This document shows, piece by piece, positions 16,738 through 24,741 of a stretch of 64,000 nucleotides of DNA. The notes beneath the pieces were generated by a model. The model did not search any database. It was not told the DNA's origin and saw only the letters and a list, made by a program, of their open reading frames with translations. The stretch spans positions 5,706,501 to 5,770,500 of the forward strand of contig NZ_CP029427.2 of assembly GCF_002266465.3 (NCBI RefSeq), given 5' to 3'. The stretch's first letter is position 1, and the number at the start of each line of letters is the position of its first letter. The stretch comes from Bradyrhizobium symbiodeficiens. Lineage in GTDB: Bacteria; Pseudomonadota; Alphaproteobacteria; Rhizobiales; Xanthobacteraceae. The position numbers and the translations under genes were made by a program.

Positions 16738-18171
16738 ATGCTGGCCTGGCGCCGCTTCGTGTTCGCGCTCATGCTGCCGGCTTTGCCGCTGGCAGGCAGC
16801 AGCGTGGCTTGCGCATCCGAGACAATTGAGCTCGCGCAGACGCAGCCACAAGCTCAGCCGGCTCCCTCCCCCTCCCCGACGCCCTCGACCTCGCCGACGC
16901 CGGCCACGGACGCACAAACCGCCGCCGTCGAGCCGATCGGCAACGTTGCGACTGTCACGGGGATCGCGACCGTGATCCGTGACAAGAATTCCTATCCGCT
17001 GCGCGTGCGCGACGACATCTATCTCAACGACGTGGTGCAGACCTCGTCGAACTCCTCGCTCGGCATCACCTTCGACGACGCCACCACGTTCAATCTCTCC
17101 GCCAGCTCGAAGATCACCATCGACAATTACGTCTACGAGGACGGCGGCAAGCAGAACTCCGCGATCTTCGACGTCGGCAAGGGCACGGTCGCCTTCGTCG
17201 CGGCTGCCGTGGCGAAGACCGGCGACATGAAGATCACGACGCCGACCGCGACGCTCGGCATCCGCGGCACCACCGGCGTCGTCGACGTGCCTGAAGGGGC
17301 GGCGGCGAGCAACGCCCGCAACGTCAACATCAAGCTCTATCCCGATGCCGACGGCCGCGTCGGCCACATCGACGTCGACGACCGCAGCAGCGGCACGCGG
17401 CTCGGCGCGCTGACGCAAGGCGCGAGCGGCTTTGCGATCCGGCCCGGCGCGGCCACTGCCGGAATCATGCGCTTCGCCGCCGTGCCGATCACGATTCCCG
17501 CGCAGCAGATCGCGCGCGACCGCGGCTTCGTCGGCCAGGTGCATCTGGCGCAGACCACGGGCCGCCAGATCGTCACCGAGCAGCGCGACTTCCGCCGCGC
17601 CAATCCGACCGCGCTCAGCCGCATTCCGCGGCCGGCCCAGCCGCCGCAGCAACAACAATTGCGGCCGAACGGCCAGCCCGGCCAGAACATCCGCCCCGGT
17701 CAGCAGCAGCCGGGTACGCCGGGACGGCAAGGCGCCCAGCCGCCGCAACGGCAGGGACAGGGACAACAAGGACAAAGCGGCGCGGTGCAGCCGGGCACAC
17801 CGCGTGCGGGCCAGGGGCAACAGCCGCGAGGACAACATCAACAAGGCCGGCCGCAGCGCGGCCAGCAGCAAGGCGCCGGACGTCCGGGTGCACCGCGCGA
17901 AGGACAGGGCACACCGCCAAACGGCACGCCGCAAACTCAGCCGCAGCGTGGTGGGCAGATTCAGCCCGGAGGAGTCGTGCCGCCACAGCCGGGCGGAACT
18001 CGTCCGCAGCCGCACCTGCCGCGCACCGGCATGCAGCCGGGCCAACCGTCCGCGGCTCAACAGCCGGGCGTGCAGCGACCAGGCGGCTTCCAGCAGCGCC
18101 CCGCCGCCGCACCACGCCCCGCAGCGCCGCGCAAGCCGGCGCCGCCACAGAAGGAGAAGGAGCGGCGGTGA
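16738..18171 (+). CDS. Exported FecR-domain protein with Pro/Gln/Gly-rich tail
   Basis: ATG 16738 gives 477 residues; the frame is open further upstream but the signal peptide MLAWRRFVFALMLPALPLAG begins here. A Pro/Ser/Thr linker is followed by a FecR domain (about 55-235): VATVTGIATVIR, NDVVQTSSNSSLGITFDD, FNLSASSKITID, then PTATLGIRGTTGVVDV, the TLGIRGT motif being diagnostic. The last 200 residues are low-complexity Pro/Gln/Gly/Arg, ending in RKPAPPQKEKERR. Classical FecR is an inner-membrane anti-sigma factor, but no sigma factor or TonB receptor is nearby, so this is more likely one of the FecR-like surface or secreted proteins. Confidence 0.82.
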   Translation: MLAWRRFVFALMLPALPLAGSSVACASETIELAQTQPQAQPAPSPSPTPSTSPTPATDAQTAAVEPIGNVATVTGIATVIRDKNSYPLRVRDDIYLNDVVQTSSNSSLGITFDDATTFNLSASSKITIDNYVYEDGGKQNSAIFDVGKGTVAFVAAAVAKTGDMKITTPTATLGIRGTTGVVDVPEGAAASNARNVNIKLYPDADGRVGHIDVDDRSSGTRLGALTQGASGFAIRPGAATAGIMRFAAVPITIPAQQIARDRGFVGQVHLAQTTGRQIVTEQRDFRRANPTALSRIPRPAQPPQQQQLRPNGQPGQNIRPGQQQPGTPGRQGAQPPQRQGQGQQGQSGAVQPGTPRAGQGQQPRGQHQQGRPQRGQQQGAGRPGAPREGQGTPPNGTPQTQPQRGGQIQPGGVVPPQPGGTRPQPHLPRTGMQPGQPSAAQQPGVQRPGGFQQRPAAAPRPAAPRKPAPPQKEKERR

Positions 18172-18202
18172 TGGTGCCGCCCTCGCCGCTGTTCTCTCCT
18201 CT

Positions 18203-18303
18203 GTCATTGCCGAAGCAATCCATAAACCTTTCGCGGAGGAATCCTGGATTGATTCCGCCTTCGACTAAGGCCTCGGCGGACAAGTCGCTGCGCTGGCAAT
18301 GAC
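18203..18303. repeat. Imperfect inverted repeat, family E
   Basis: The element is bounded by GTCATTGCC and its mirror GGCAATGAC, with internal AAGCAATCCA and TCCTGGATTG arms. It looks like a degenerate copy of a dispersed intergenic repeat. It follows the stop of the FecR-domain gene. Confidence 0.6.
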
Positions 18304-18380
18304 GATTTGGAGGGAATTGACGCTCACCTAACCGCATGAGCTCGCGGATGCTCTTCCACCCGAGAGCAGCGCGCTCGAAC

Positions 18381-18956
18381 TCACGCCTCGCCGCGCAGCC
18401 AGGCCTTCACCTTCTGCAGCAGACCATGCCGCAGCTCGTCGACGGAGGCGGCTTCGGCCGGCGTCAAAGTCTGCAGCGTTCCGTCGATATCGTCGGCCGC
18501 GAGCGTCAACGTCGGCTCGGGCGCGGGGGACGACGCCAGCCCCGCTGCTGCAAGCGCGATCGGGCCGATCTGGGTCAGGAAGGCGCGCTCATATTCGCGC
18601 GACAGACGCGCAAGCGCGTCGTCGAGCGTCAGCCAGTCGACCGCCTTGATGTCGTTCATCAGCTTGCGAACCGGACCGCCCTCAGCTTCCATGCGCCAGA
18701 AATGCACGACTTTGAAACGCCCGCCCGACTGGTAGACCAGCGTGCCCAGGAATTCATGGATGGCGACGTCATGCCCGGTTTCCTCGAGCACCTCGCGGTG
18801 CGCCGCCTGTTTCGGCGTCTCGCCGTCGTCGAGCTTTCCTTTGGGCAAGACCCATTCGTTGCGCTTGCGCTGGCGCACGACCGCGATCAGCGGCGGTGCA
18901 CCACGCCGCAGCACAATACCACCCGCCGCCATGACCGGCGCCCGCGCCATCACCAA
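18381..18956 (-). CDS. Nudix hydrolase
   Basis: The 191-residue protein contains a complete Nudix box, GKLDDGETPKQAAHREVLEE followed by TGH, at about residues 40-62, matching GX5EX7REUXEEXGU. The N-terminal VMAAGGIVLRRG and the PKG before the box fit the family fold. A C-terminal extension of about 60 residues (Ala/Leu/Asp-rich) is longer than in minimal Nudix enzymes. Substrates are nucleoside diphosphates linked to another group; members with similar N-termini act on diadenosine or inositol polyphosphates, but specificity cannot be fixed here. It is separated from psd by 61 bp on the same strand, so co-transcription is possible. Confidence 0.88.
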   Translation of the reverse strand: MVMARAPVMAAGGIVLRRGAPPLIAVVRQRKRNEWVLPKGKLDDGETPKQAAHREVLEETGHDVAIHEFLGTLVYQSGGRFKVVHFWRMEAEGGPVRKLMNDIKAVDWLTLDDALARLSREYERAFLTQIGPIALAAAGLASSPAPEPTLTLAADDIDGTLQTLTPAEAASVDELRHGLLQKVKAWLRGEA

Positions 18957-19017
18957 AATCCGTGTCGATCCATCGTCCCCGCCAAGGATATAGGCGGCGG
19001 GGACGGCGGATTGAAGG

Positions 19018-19881
19018 CTATCTTCTCCTCAACAGCCCTTGACCGGCGCGAATGCGCGTGCCCTCGGCGATGCCGTCGCAGAAGGTGAAATCGCCGGGCG
19101 CGAGGATGATGATGGTCGAGCCGTGCTCGAACCAGCCGAGCTCCTCGCCCTTGGTCACGTTGACGTCGCAGGGGAAATTGACCGGTCCGCGGGACTGCGC
19201 GTTCAGCACCATGTCGAGGAAGTGCAAGCGGATGCTCGCGACCAGGATCGCGGCGACCGGCACCAGCGTCACGGCTTCGCCGGTCGAAAGATGCGTCCGG
19301 ATCACTGCGCGCTCGTTCTTGCAGAACAGACGTTCGACCCGCTTCAGCGCGATCGGGTTGACGTTCCAGACATCGCCATGGATTAGCGTGACCCGCTCGA
19401 TATGCACGTCAAACGGCGCATGGAAGCGGTGATACATGCTCGAGGTCAGCCGCAGCGTGACGAAGGAGCCGTTGCGGTGCTGGTCGACCAGCGCGGAATC
19501 GCCGAGCAGGTCGAGCAGCGAATAGGGCGCGCCCTTGACTTGAAACAGTTCGGTGTCGGCGATCCGGCCATGCGCGCCGACGATGCCATCCGACGGACTG
19601 GCGACAACGGACGGATCCGGATCAAAGGGACGCAGGCCCGGCTTGAGCTCCCGGGTGAAGCAATCGTGCAGGCTCGTGAAATGATCTTTCCGCGCCTCCG
19701 ACAGATCGAGGTCGGAGAACAGCTTCCACAGCGCGATCGAGCCGTCCCGCACCAGCGGATTCTCGATCTTGGAGAACCAGCCCATGAAGCGGGTCAGGGC
19801 CGCGCGGGGGATGCGGTTGGTCAACAGGAAGTTGAGGTCTTCCTGCTGGGTGAAAGAGGCGATGAGGGCTTTGACTGTCAT
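19018..19881 (-). CDS. psd: Phosphatidylserine decarboxylase (longer, type I-like)
   Basis: The 287-residue protein matches the PSD family: PSDGIVGAHGRI near 95-106, MYHRFHAPFDVHI with the conserved HRFHAP at about 150, VNPIALKRVERLF, and near the C-terminus the processing motif HGST (usually LGST or VGST), where self-cleavage forms the pyruvoyl group. It converts phosphatidylserine to phosphatidylethanolamine at the inner membrane. From memory, rhizobial housekeeping Psd paired with pssA is a shorter type (about 230 residues); this resembles the longer E. coli-like form and has no pssA beside it. It may therefore be a second, specialised enzyme in the lipid cluster. It is divergent from the aminotransferase with only 35 bp between starts. 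Confidence 0.85.
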   Translation of the reverse strand: MTVKALIASFTQQEDLNFLLTNRIPRAALTRFMGWFSKIENPLVRDGSIALWKLFSDLDLSEARKDHFTSLHDCFTRELKPGLRPFDPDPSVVASPSDGIVGAHGRIADTELFQVKGAPYSLLDLLGDSALVDQHRNGSFVTLRLTSSMYHRFHAPFDVHIERVTLIHGDVWNVNPIALKRVERLFCKNERAVIRTHLSTGEAVTLVPVAAILVASIRLHFLDMVLNAQSRGPVNFPCDVNVTKGEELGWFEHGSTIIILAPGDFTFCDGIAEGTRIRAGQGLLRRR

Positions 19882-19916
19882 GAATCTGTCAGCTCACAGT
19901 ATTAGCGCTTGTTGTC

Positions 19917-21581
19917 ATGGAAACGACACTCCCGATTCTCTCGATGTCCGTGGCCGCCGCAGCGTCTGCTGCCGCCGTCTTCCCGAAGATCAAGGCGCGG
20001 GTCGAACTGTCCCGCGCCAAGCACCGCTCGCTCGCCGGGCATTCCAAGATGTCGCGGCGGGTGGCAAAGCTGCTGCCGTTCTACGAGTTCGAAGGCGACA
20101 AGTATTTCAGCTGCGACGGCGCGCCTGATGACGTGGTGGCGCAGCGCAAGGACGCGTTCTTCCGCCTCGCTAGGCTTTACGCCGAGCGCTACCCCAAGGG
20201 CCGCGCAATGACGAAGGACGCGGCGGAGAAGATCTCCGACCTGCACTTCACCGAAACCTACCGCGTACCGTTCCAGTTCTCGCGTCTGGTCCGCGAGCAT
20301 CTGGGCACCTCGACCTTCATGGACTCCTCGAGCGGCGTCACCGTCACCGATGTCGACGGCAACACGTCGTACGATCTCACCGGGTCCTACGGCGTCAACA
20401 TCTTCGGCAACGACTTCTACAAGGAGTGCATCGAGGGCGCGGAGAAGCGCGCGCATGCGCTGGGTCCCGTGCTCGGCCCCTATCATCCCGTCATCCTCGA
20501 GAACGTGCAGCGGCTCTGCCGGATCTCCGGCCTCGACGAAGTTTCCTTCCACATGTCCGGCACCGAGGCCGTGATGCAGGCGGTGCGGCTCGCGCGCTAC
20601 CACACCAAGCGGACGCATCTGGTTCGTTTCGCCGGCGCCTATCACGGCTGGTGGGGCGACGTGCAGCCCGGCGTCGGCAATCCGATTGCCGCGCACGAGA
20701 CCTACACTCTCGCCGAAATGTCGGAGAAGACGCTGCACGTGCTGCGCACCCGCCGCGACATCGCCTGCGTGCTGGTCAACCCGCTGCAAGGCCTGCATCC
20801 GAACGGCAACGCGCCCGGCGATTCCTCGCTGGTTGACTCGTCCCGCGGCGGCAATTTCGATCGCGCGGCCTACACCGAATGGCTCGCGAGGCTGCGCGAC
20901 GTTTGCACCGAGCGCGGCATCGTCCTGATCTTCGACGAAGTCTTCGTCGGCTTCCGTCTCGCTGCCGGCGGCGCCCAGGAATATTTCAGCGTCAAGGCCG
21001 ACATGGTGACCTACGGCAAGAGCCTCGCCGGCGGCCTGCCGATCGGCGTCGTCTGCGGCAAAAAGGAATTGATGCGCCGCTTCCGCGACGATCGTCCCGC
21101 CGACATCTGCTTTGCCCGCGGCACCTTCAACTCGCACCCCTACGTCATGACGGCGATGGACGAATTCTTGAGCCGGCTCGCCAGCCCGAATTTCCGCGCT
21201 GTCTATGACGGGCTGGAGGAAACCTGGAACGGCCGCGCCGAGAGGCTCAACCAGATGATGACCGACGCCGGCCTGCCGGTGCGGTTCGCAAACTTCTCGT
21301 CGATCTGGACGGTGAAATACACCACACCGTCCCGCTACAACTGGATGCTGCAATATTACCTGCGCGCCGAGGGCTTGGCGCTGAGCTGGGTCGGCACGGG
21401 ACGGCTGATCTTCAGCCTCAACTACACCGACGCCGATTTCACCGAGGTCGCCGAGCGCTTCGTCCGCGCCGCCGAAAAGATGAAGGCCGACGGCTTCTGG
21501 TGGCACGACGGCGTGCTCACCGACAAGAACATCAAGCGGCAGATCCTGAAAGAGATGCTCGCCAAGCGTTTTGGGCGCTGA
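19917..21581 (+). CDS. Class III PLP-dependent aminotransferase, GSAM-like
   Basis: The 554-residue protein has a 110-residue N-terminal extension and then the fold type I class III core: GNTSYDLTGSYGVNIFGND, FHMSGTEAVMQAVRLAR, RFAGAYHGWWGD, LIFDEVFVGFR with the PLP-binding Asp, and the Schiff-base lysine in TYGKSLAGGLPIG. It resembles glutamate-1-semialdehyde aminomutases and the aminotransferase domains found in lipopeptide and polyketide enzymes rather than acetylornithine-type enzymes. The location beside psd, a methyltransferase and a glycosyltransferase suggests a lipid or acyl substrate. The first Met is followed by a hydrophobic stretch (MSVAAAASAAAVF) and no clear ribosome site precedes ATG 19917; Met10 or Met45 could be the true start. 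Confidence 0.8.
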   Translation: METTLPILSMSVAAAASAAAVFPKIKARVELSRAKHRSLAGHSKMSRRVAKLLPFYEFEGDKYFSCDGAPDDVVAQRKDAFFRLARLYAERYPKGRAMTKDAAEKISDLHFTETYRVPFQFSRLVREHLGTSTFMDSSSGVTVTDVDGNTSYDLTGSYGVNIFGNDFYKECIEGAEKRAHALGPVLGPYHPVILENVQRLCRISGLDEVSFHMSGTEAVMQAVRLARYHTKRTHLVRFAGAYHGWWGDVQPGVGNPIAAHETYTLAEMSEKTLHVLRTRRDIACVLVNPLQGLHPNGNAPGDSSLVDSSRGGNFDRAAYTEWLARLRDVCTERGIVLIFDEVFVGFRLAAGGAQEYFSVKADMVTYGKSLAGGLPIGVVCGKKELMRRFRDDRPADICFARGTFNSHPYVMTAMDEFLSRLASPNFRAVYDGLEETWNGRAERLNQMMTDAGLPVRFANFSSIWTVKYTTPSRYNWMLQYYLRAEGLALSWVGTGRLIFSLNYTDADFTEVAERFVRAAEKMKADGFWWHDGVLTDKNIKRQILKEMLAKRFGR

Positions 21582-21606
21582 GGCCACACTGCGGGGGCTT
21601 GCTCCG

Positions 21607-21753
21607 CCTCTCCCGCTTGCGGGAGAGGCCGACGCGCTCGCAGAGCGCGGCGGGTGAGGGTTCTCACCGCTCGGGGACATCCTCAGTGCTCTGCTGCAAT
21701 CCCGACGCGGAGACACCCCCACCCCAGCCCTCCCCCGCAAGCGGGAGAGGGAG
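21607..21753. repeat. Palindromic intergenic repeat, family F
   Basis: Second copy of the element at 4762, bounded on each side by the CCTCTCCCGC/GCGGGAGAGG hairpin with a variable core. Together with the half element at 21834-21867 it fills most of the 326-bp gap after the aminotransferase gene; no ORF is seen there. Confidence 0.85.
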
Positions 21754-21833
21754 CCCACTGCCGATGCCGCTGAATTGTGTGCACCATGTGCGATTGTTTG
21801 ACCGCACACGGGGAAAGGCGAAAAAGCCCCCAA

Positions 21834-21867
21834 GACGTGGATGCCCGGGACGAGCCCGGGCATGACG
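21834..21867. repeat. Half copy of palindromic repeat family A
   Basis: GACGTGGATGCCCGGGACGA followed by GCCCGGGCATGACG is the right half of the element seen complete at 16501, 41901 and 60251. It forms a single GC-rich hairpin near the 3' end of the minus-strand membrane-protein gene. Confidence 0.75.
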
Positions 21868-21907
21868 CAACCTTCAGACATCGGAGTGTATCGTGCGAGC
21901 GGCGCGC

Positions 21908-22567
21908 TCAGGCGTGCTGCTCTTCGAGCGTGGGCTCGCCGATGAGGCCCAGCGTGTGCTCGGGGTTGAGGTGCAGACCGGGGTCCATCAGCTCGCCGCG
22001 CATCAAGGCGAGCGGCGCGCTGCGATAGAGCATCAGATCGTGGAAGGGATCTGTCAGGATCTTCGTCATCCAGACGAGGCCGGTCTCGACGTCGCGGATG
22101 AAGAACAGGTGCACGGTGCGGAACAGCAGACCGCCGCCGCCGACCACGAGCCAGATCTTGGCAACCTGCCGCATGAAGTCGGTCGCGGTCGCCCAGGGGG
22201 TGAACAGGCCGAACAGTGTGGGATCGGCGAACAACACCAGCGGCGAAGCCGCCCAGATCGCCATCAGCACCACCTTGCGCTGAAGGTTGTAGCCGACCTT
22301 GATCTCTTCCTTGTGCTCGTGGGTGGCCTGGTTGACGTGGTCGTAGCCGTGCGGCTCGAAGAAGAAATGACCGGCCTGGCGCGAGGTCATCGAGACCAGC
22401 CATCCCACCAGCGCGGAGACGACGGGATCGATGAACAGCCAGACATAGGCGAAGAGAAAGCTCAGCGCGCTGATGAAGTGCAGGCTCTGATTGATGCGGC
22501 TGTGGTGATAGTAGCGATGGTCGTCCCAGCGCTGGATCCGCAGCTGCTCGAGATAGTTCTTGATCAT
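21908..22567 (-). CDS. Histidine-rich integral membrane protein of the lipid cluster
   Basis: ATG 22567 (after GGGGGAGAGC, a strong ribosome site) gives 219 residues. The protein has about four membrane helices and a regular set of histidines: HRYYHH (17-22), His30, HFFFEPHGYDH (67-77) and THEHKEE (83-88). Such HxxHH/HxxxH clusters bind non-haem iron in Mpo1-like (DUF962) and fatty-acid hydroxylase enzymes, and GHFFFEP is similar in kind to the Mpo1 pattern. A lipid oxygenase or hydroxylase role is inferred, not shown. It lies between the aminotransferase and the methyltransferase, 124 bp downstream of the latter on the same strand. Confidence 0.75.
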   Translation of the reverse strand: MIKNYLEQLRIQRWDDHRYYHHSRINQSLHFISALSFLFAYVWLFIDPVVSALVGWLVSMTSRQAGHFFFEPHGYDHVNQATHEHKEEIKVGYNLQRKVVLMAIWAASPLVLFADPTLFGLFTPWATATDFMRQVAKIWLVVGGGGLLFRTVHLFFIRDVETGLVWMTKILTDPFHDLMLYRSAPLALMRGELMDPGLHLNPEHTLGLIGEPTLEEQHA

Positions 22568-22691
22568 GCTCTCCCCCAAATGCTTTCGGGTACGGGATTA
22601 CAGGGATTCGATGTAGGCCGTGTGACATCATCATTTTGTCATGTGACGACGTGCAGCGGCGCGATGACGCACGCGAGGCGCGAGCTTCAGC

Positions 22692-23381
22692 TCATGCCGC
22701 TTTCGCGACGTCGACCTTGCGGAAGCGCACCAGCGAGAAATGGCCGAGCGGCGGAATCAGGCGGCGCTCGGCGAGCTCTATCCCATGGGCGCCGGCCAGC
22801 CATTTGGCATAGCGCGACCAGGCGAACTCGGCGGTGCGGAAGCCGAGCGGGCGCACCACCGGCTGCAGCTTCTGCTCGATGAAGCGGCGCATGCCGGCAT
22901 CGGCGCTGACGCGGGTGAGGATGATCAGCTCGCCGCCCGGGCGCAGCACGCGGGCGAATTCGTCCAGCGCGACTTCCGGATTCGGCACGGCGGTGACGAC
23001 ATATTGCGCCATCACGACGTCGAAGGAGTTGTCGGGGAATTCGAGCTTCTCGGCGTCCATCACCGCGAGGCCTTCGACGTTCTTCAGCTTGCCCTCGGCG
23101 ACGCGCTGGCGCGCCTTGTCCAGCATCGCTTCCGAGATGTCGGTGCCGAAGATGCGCAGGTTGGGCGCATAGAGCGGCAGCGAGATGCCGGTGCCGACGC
23201 CGACCTCGAGCACGCGGCCGCCGATCTTGTTGGTGGCCGCGATCGCAGCCTGCCGGCCCTTGGCGAACACGCCGCCGAACACGAGATCGTAGACGGGCGC
23301 CCAGCGATCGTAAGCCTGCTCGACCGTGCCACGGGTGAGGTCGAGCTGCTGGGTGCCGTCAAGGTTCATGATCTTAGCCAT
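22692..23381 (-). CDS. Class I SAM-dependent methyltransferase, PmtA/UbiE-like
   Basis: The 229-residue protein has YDRWAPVYDLVFGGVFAKGR near residues 24-43, motif I VLEVGVGTGISLPLY (SAM-binding GxGxG), LRIFGTDISEAML, and motif III VVMAQYVVTAVPNPEVAL. YxRWAPVYDxxxG is the entry sequence of the Rhodobacter-type phosphatidylethanolamine N-methyltransferase PmtA, and Bradyrhizobium is known to have several PmtX enzymes of this type. A phospholipid N-methylation role therefore fits, and the neighbouring Psd would make its substrate. A UbiE-like quinone methyltransferase is the alternative. It lies 33 bp downstream of the glycosyltransferase. Confidence 0.8.
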   Translation of the reverse strand: MAKIMNLDGTQQLDLTRGTVEQAYDRWAPVYDLVFGGVFAKGRQAAIAATNKIGGRVLEVGVGTGISLPLYAPNLRIFGTDISEAMLDKARQRVAEGKLKNVEGLAVMDAEKLEFPDNSFDVVMAQYVVTAVPNPEVALDEFARVLRPGGELIILTRVSADAGMRRFIEQKLQPVVRPLGFRTAEFAWSRYAKWLAGAHGIELAERRLIPPLGHFSLVRFRKVDVAKAA

Positions 23382-23414
23382 CGATGAGGTTCTCGCTGTG
23401 GTTCAAAGAATGGA

Positions 23415-24467
23415 TCAGCCGCGCACCGGCCGCCGCGCCATCCGAGGCGAGGCGCGCAGGACGCGGCTGGGCTGAAGTGACGTGAGGTTGCCGACGAACT
23501 GGCGCGCGCTGTTTTCCCAGGAGCGCTCAAGCGCGAAATTGCGGCAGGTCTCGCGCGACATGGTGAGCGCGCGCAGGCACGCGGACCGCAGATCGTGGTC
23601 GATCGCGCCGATCGGATGATCGGCGATGACGTCCTTGGGCCCCGTCACGGGAAACGCCGCGACCGGCGTGCCGCAGGCCAGCGCCTCCAGCTGTACCACG
23701 CCGAACGTATCGGTCAGGCTCGGAAACACGAACACGTCGGCGGCGGCGAGATGCGCAGTGAGATCCGCGCCCTTCTTCTCGCCGAGGAACACCACCTCCG
23801 GGTATTTCTTCTCGAGCGCGGCCTTTTGCGGGCCATCGCCGACGACGACCTTGGTGCCGGGCAGATCGAGCGAAAGAAACGCTTCGAGATTCTTCTCCAC
23901 CGCCACGCGTCCCATGGTCATGAAGATCGGTCCGGGCAGATCGAGCCGCGCCGGAGAGTCGGGGTGAAACAGCTCGGTGTTGACGCCGCGCGTCCAGAAG
24001 CCGAGCCGCTTGAAGCCGCGCTCGGAGAGCTCCTGCCGCAGCGAGGGCGTCGCCACCATGGTCATGGCGGCGGCATCGTGGAAGTGCCGCAGCACGGCAT
24101 AACCGACGGCAGCGGGAATGCCGGTCCGCACCGCGACATATTCGGGAAAGCGCGTCGTGTAGGACGTGGTGAAGGCCAGCCGGTTGCGGCGGCAATAGGC
24201 CCGCGCCGCCCAGCCGATCGGGCCTTCGGTCGCGATGTGGAGCGCATCCGGCGCCGCCTTCTCGATCCGCCGCGCGATCTCCTTTCCGCTCGGCAGCGCG
24301 ATGCGCAGGCCCGGATAGGTCGGCAGCGGCCAGGACGGAAAGCCGTCCGGCGTCAGGAAGTCGATCTCGACATCGAGGGCCTTGGCGGCATTTGCCAGCG
24401 AGGTCAAGGTGCGGACCACACCGTTAACCTGGGGATGCCAGGCGTCAGTCGCGATTAATACCCGCAT
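23415..24467 (-). CDS. GT4 family glycosyltransferase
   Basis: From ATG 24467 (the open frame upstream is not protein-like) the product is 350 residues: MRVLIATDAWHPQVNGVVRT, the GT-B N-domain nucleotide-free face, then MGRVAVEKNLEAFL, VVGDGPQKAALE and VFPSLTDTFGVVQLEALACG, the GT4 donor-site motif with Asp in place of the first Glu. This PSxTDTFGxVxLEAxAxG form is common in glycosyltransferases that act on diacylglycerol or phosphatidylinositol. The context with psd, methyltransferase and a His-rich membrane protein supports a membrane-lipid acceptor. The C-terminus ends in a basic tail (RASPRMARRPVRG), which could bind acidic membranes. Confidence 0.85.
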   Translation of the reverse strand: MRVLIATDAWHPQVNGVVRTLTSLANAAKALDVEIDFLTPDGFPSWPLPTYPGLRIALPSGKEIARRIEKAAPDALHIATEGPIGWAARAYCRRNRLAFTTSYTTRFPEYVAVRTGIPAAVGYAVLRHFHDAAAMTMVATPSLRQELSERGFKRLGFWTRGVNTELFHPDSPARLDLPGPIFMTMGRVAVEKNLEAFLSLDLPGTKVVVGDGPQKAALEKKYPEVVFLGEKKGADLTAHLAAADVFVFPSLTDTFGVVQLEALACGTPVAAFPVTGPKDVIADHPIGAIDHDLRSACLRALTMSRETCRNFALERSWENSARQFVGNLTSLQPSRVLRASPRMARRPVRG

Positions 24468-24530
24468 GGGGAAATCCCGAGAGTTTGATGATTCTCGGTT
24501 TCCGACCATCAACGAAGGATATTTCAAGCG

Positions 24531-24542
24531 TGTGACGTCACA
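24531..24542. promoter_or_regulatory. 12-bp palindrome TGTGACGTCACA in a divergent promoter region
   Basis: The site is a perfect palindrome in the 274-bp region between the glycosyltransferase (start 24467, minus) and the L,D-transpeptidase (start 24742, plus). TGTGAC also occurs twice at 22621-22647 upstream of the His-rich membrane protein. Regulator unknown. Confidence 0.35.
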
Positions 24543-24741
24543 GAAGTGTCGGCCCACCGTTTTGTTCGTTAACGGGAGCCTGCGGCCACGAAACTGTCAT
24601 GAAACAATCCTTTCAGCGACGAAACCGTTTTCGGTTTTCCGCGCAAATGTCCCGAAACGTTTTGCCGTTAGTGATCCAGGCAACGGAGCACCGCAATGGT
24701 GCCGCGGTGGCAGAGACCACCGAGCAAACAGGGGCGATCAC

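Noticed and set aside
16738..18171. Collagen-like reading of the Pro/Gln/Gly tail of the FecR protein
   Set aside because: Glycine does not recur every third residue, so it is low-complexity sequence and not a Gly-X-Y repeat.
19902..22634. 910-codon minus-strand frame
   Set aside because: It runs antisense to the aminotransferase and through two repeats and the His-rich membrane-protein gene in another frame; no domain is seen.
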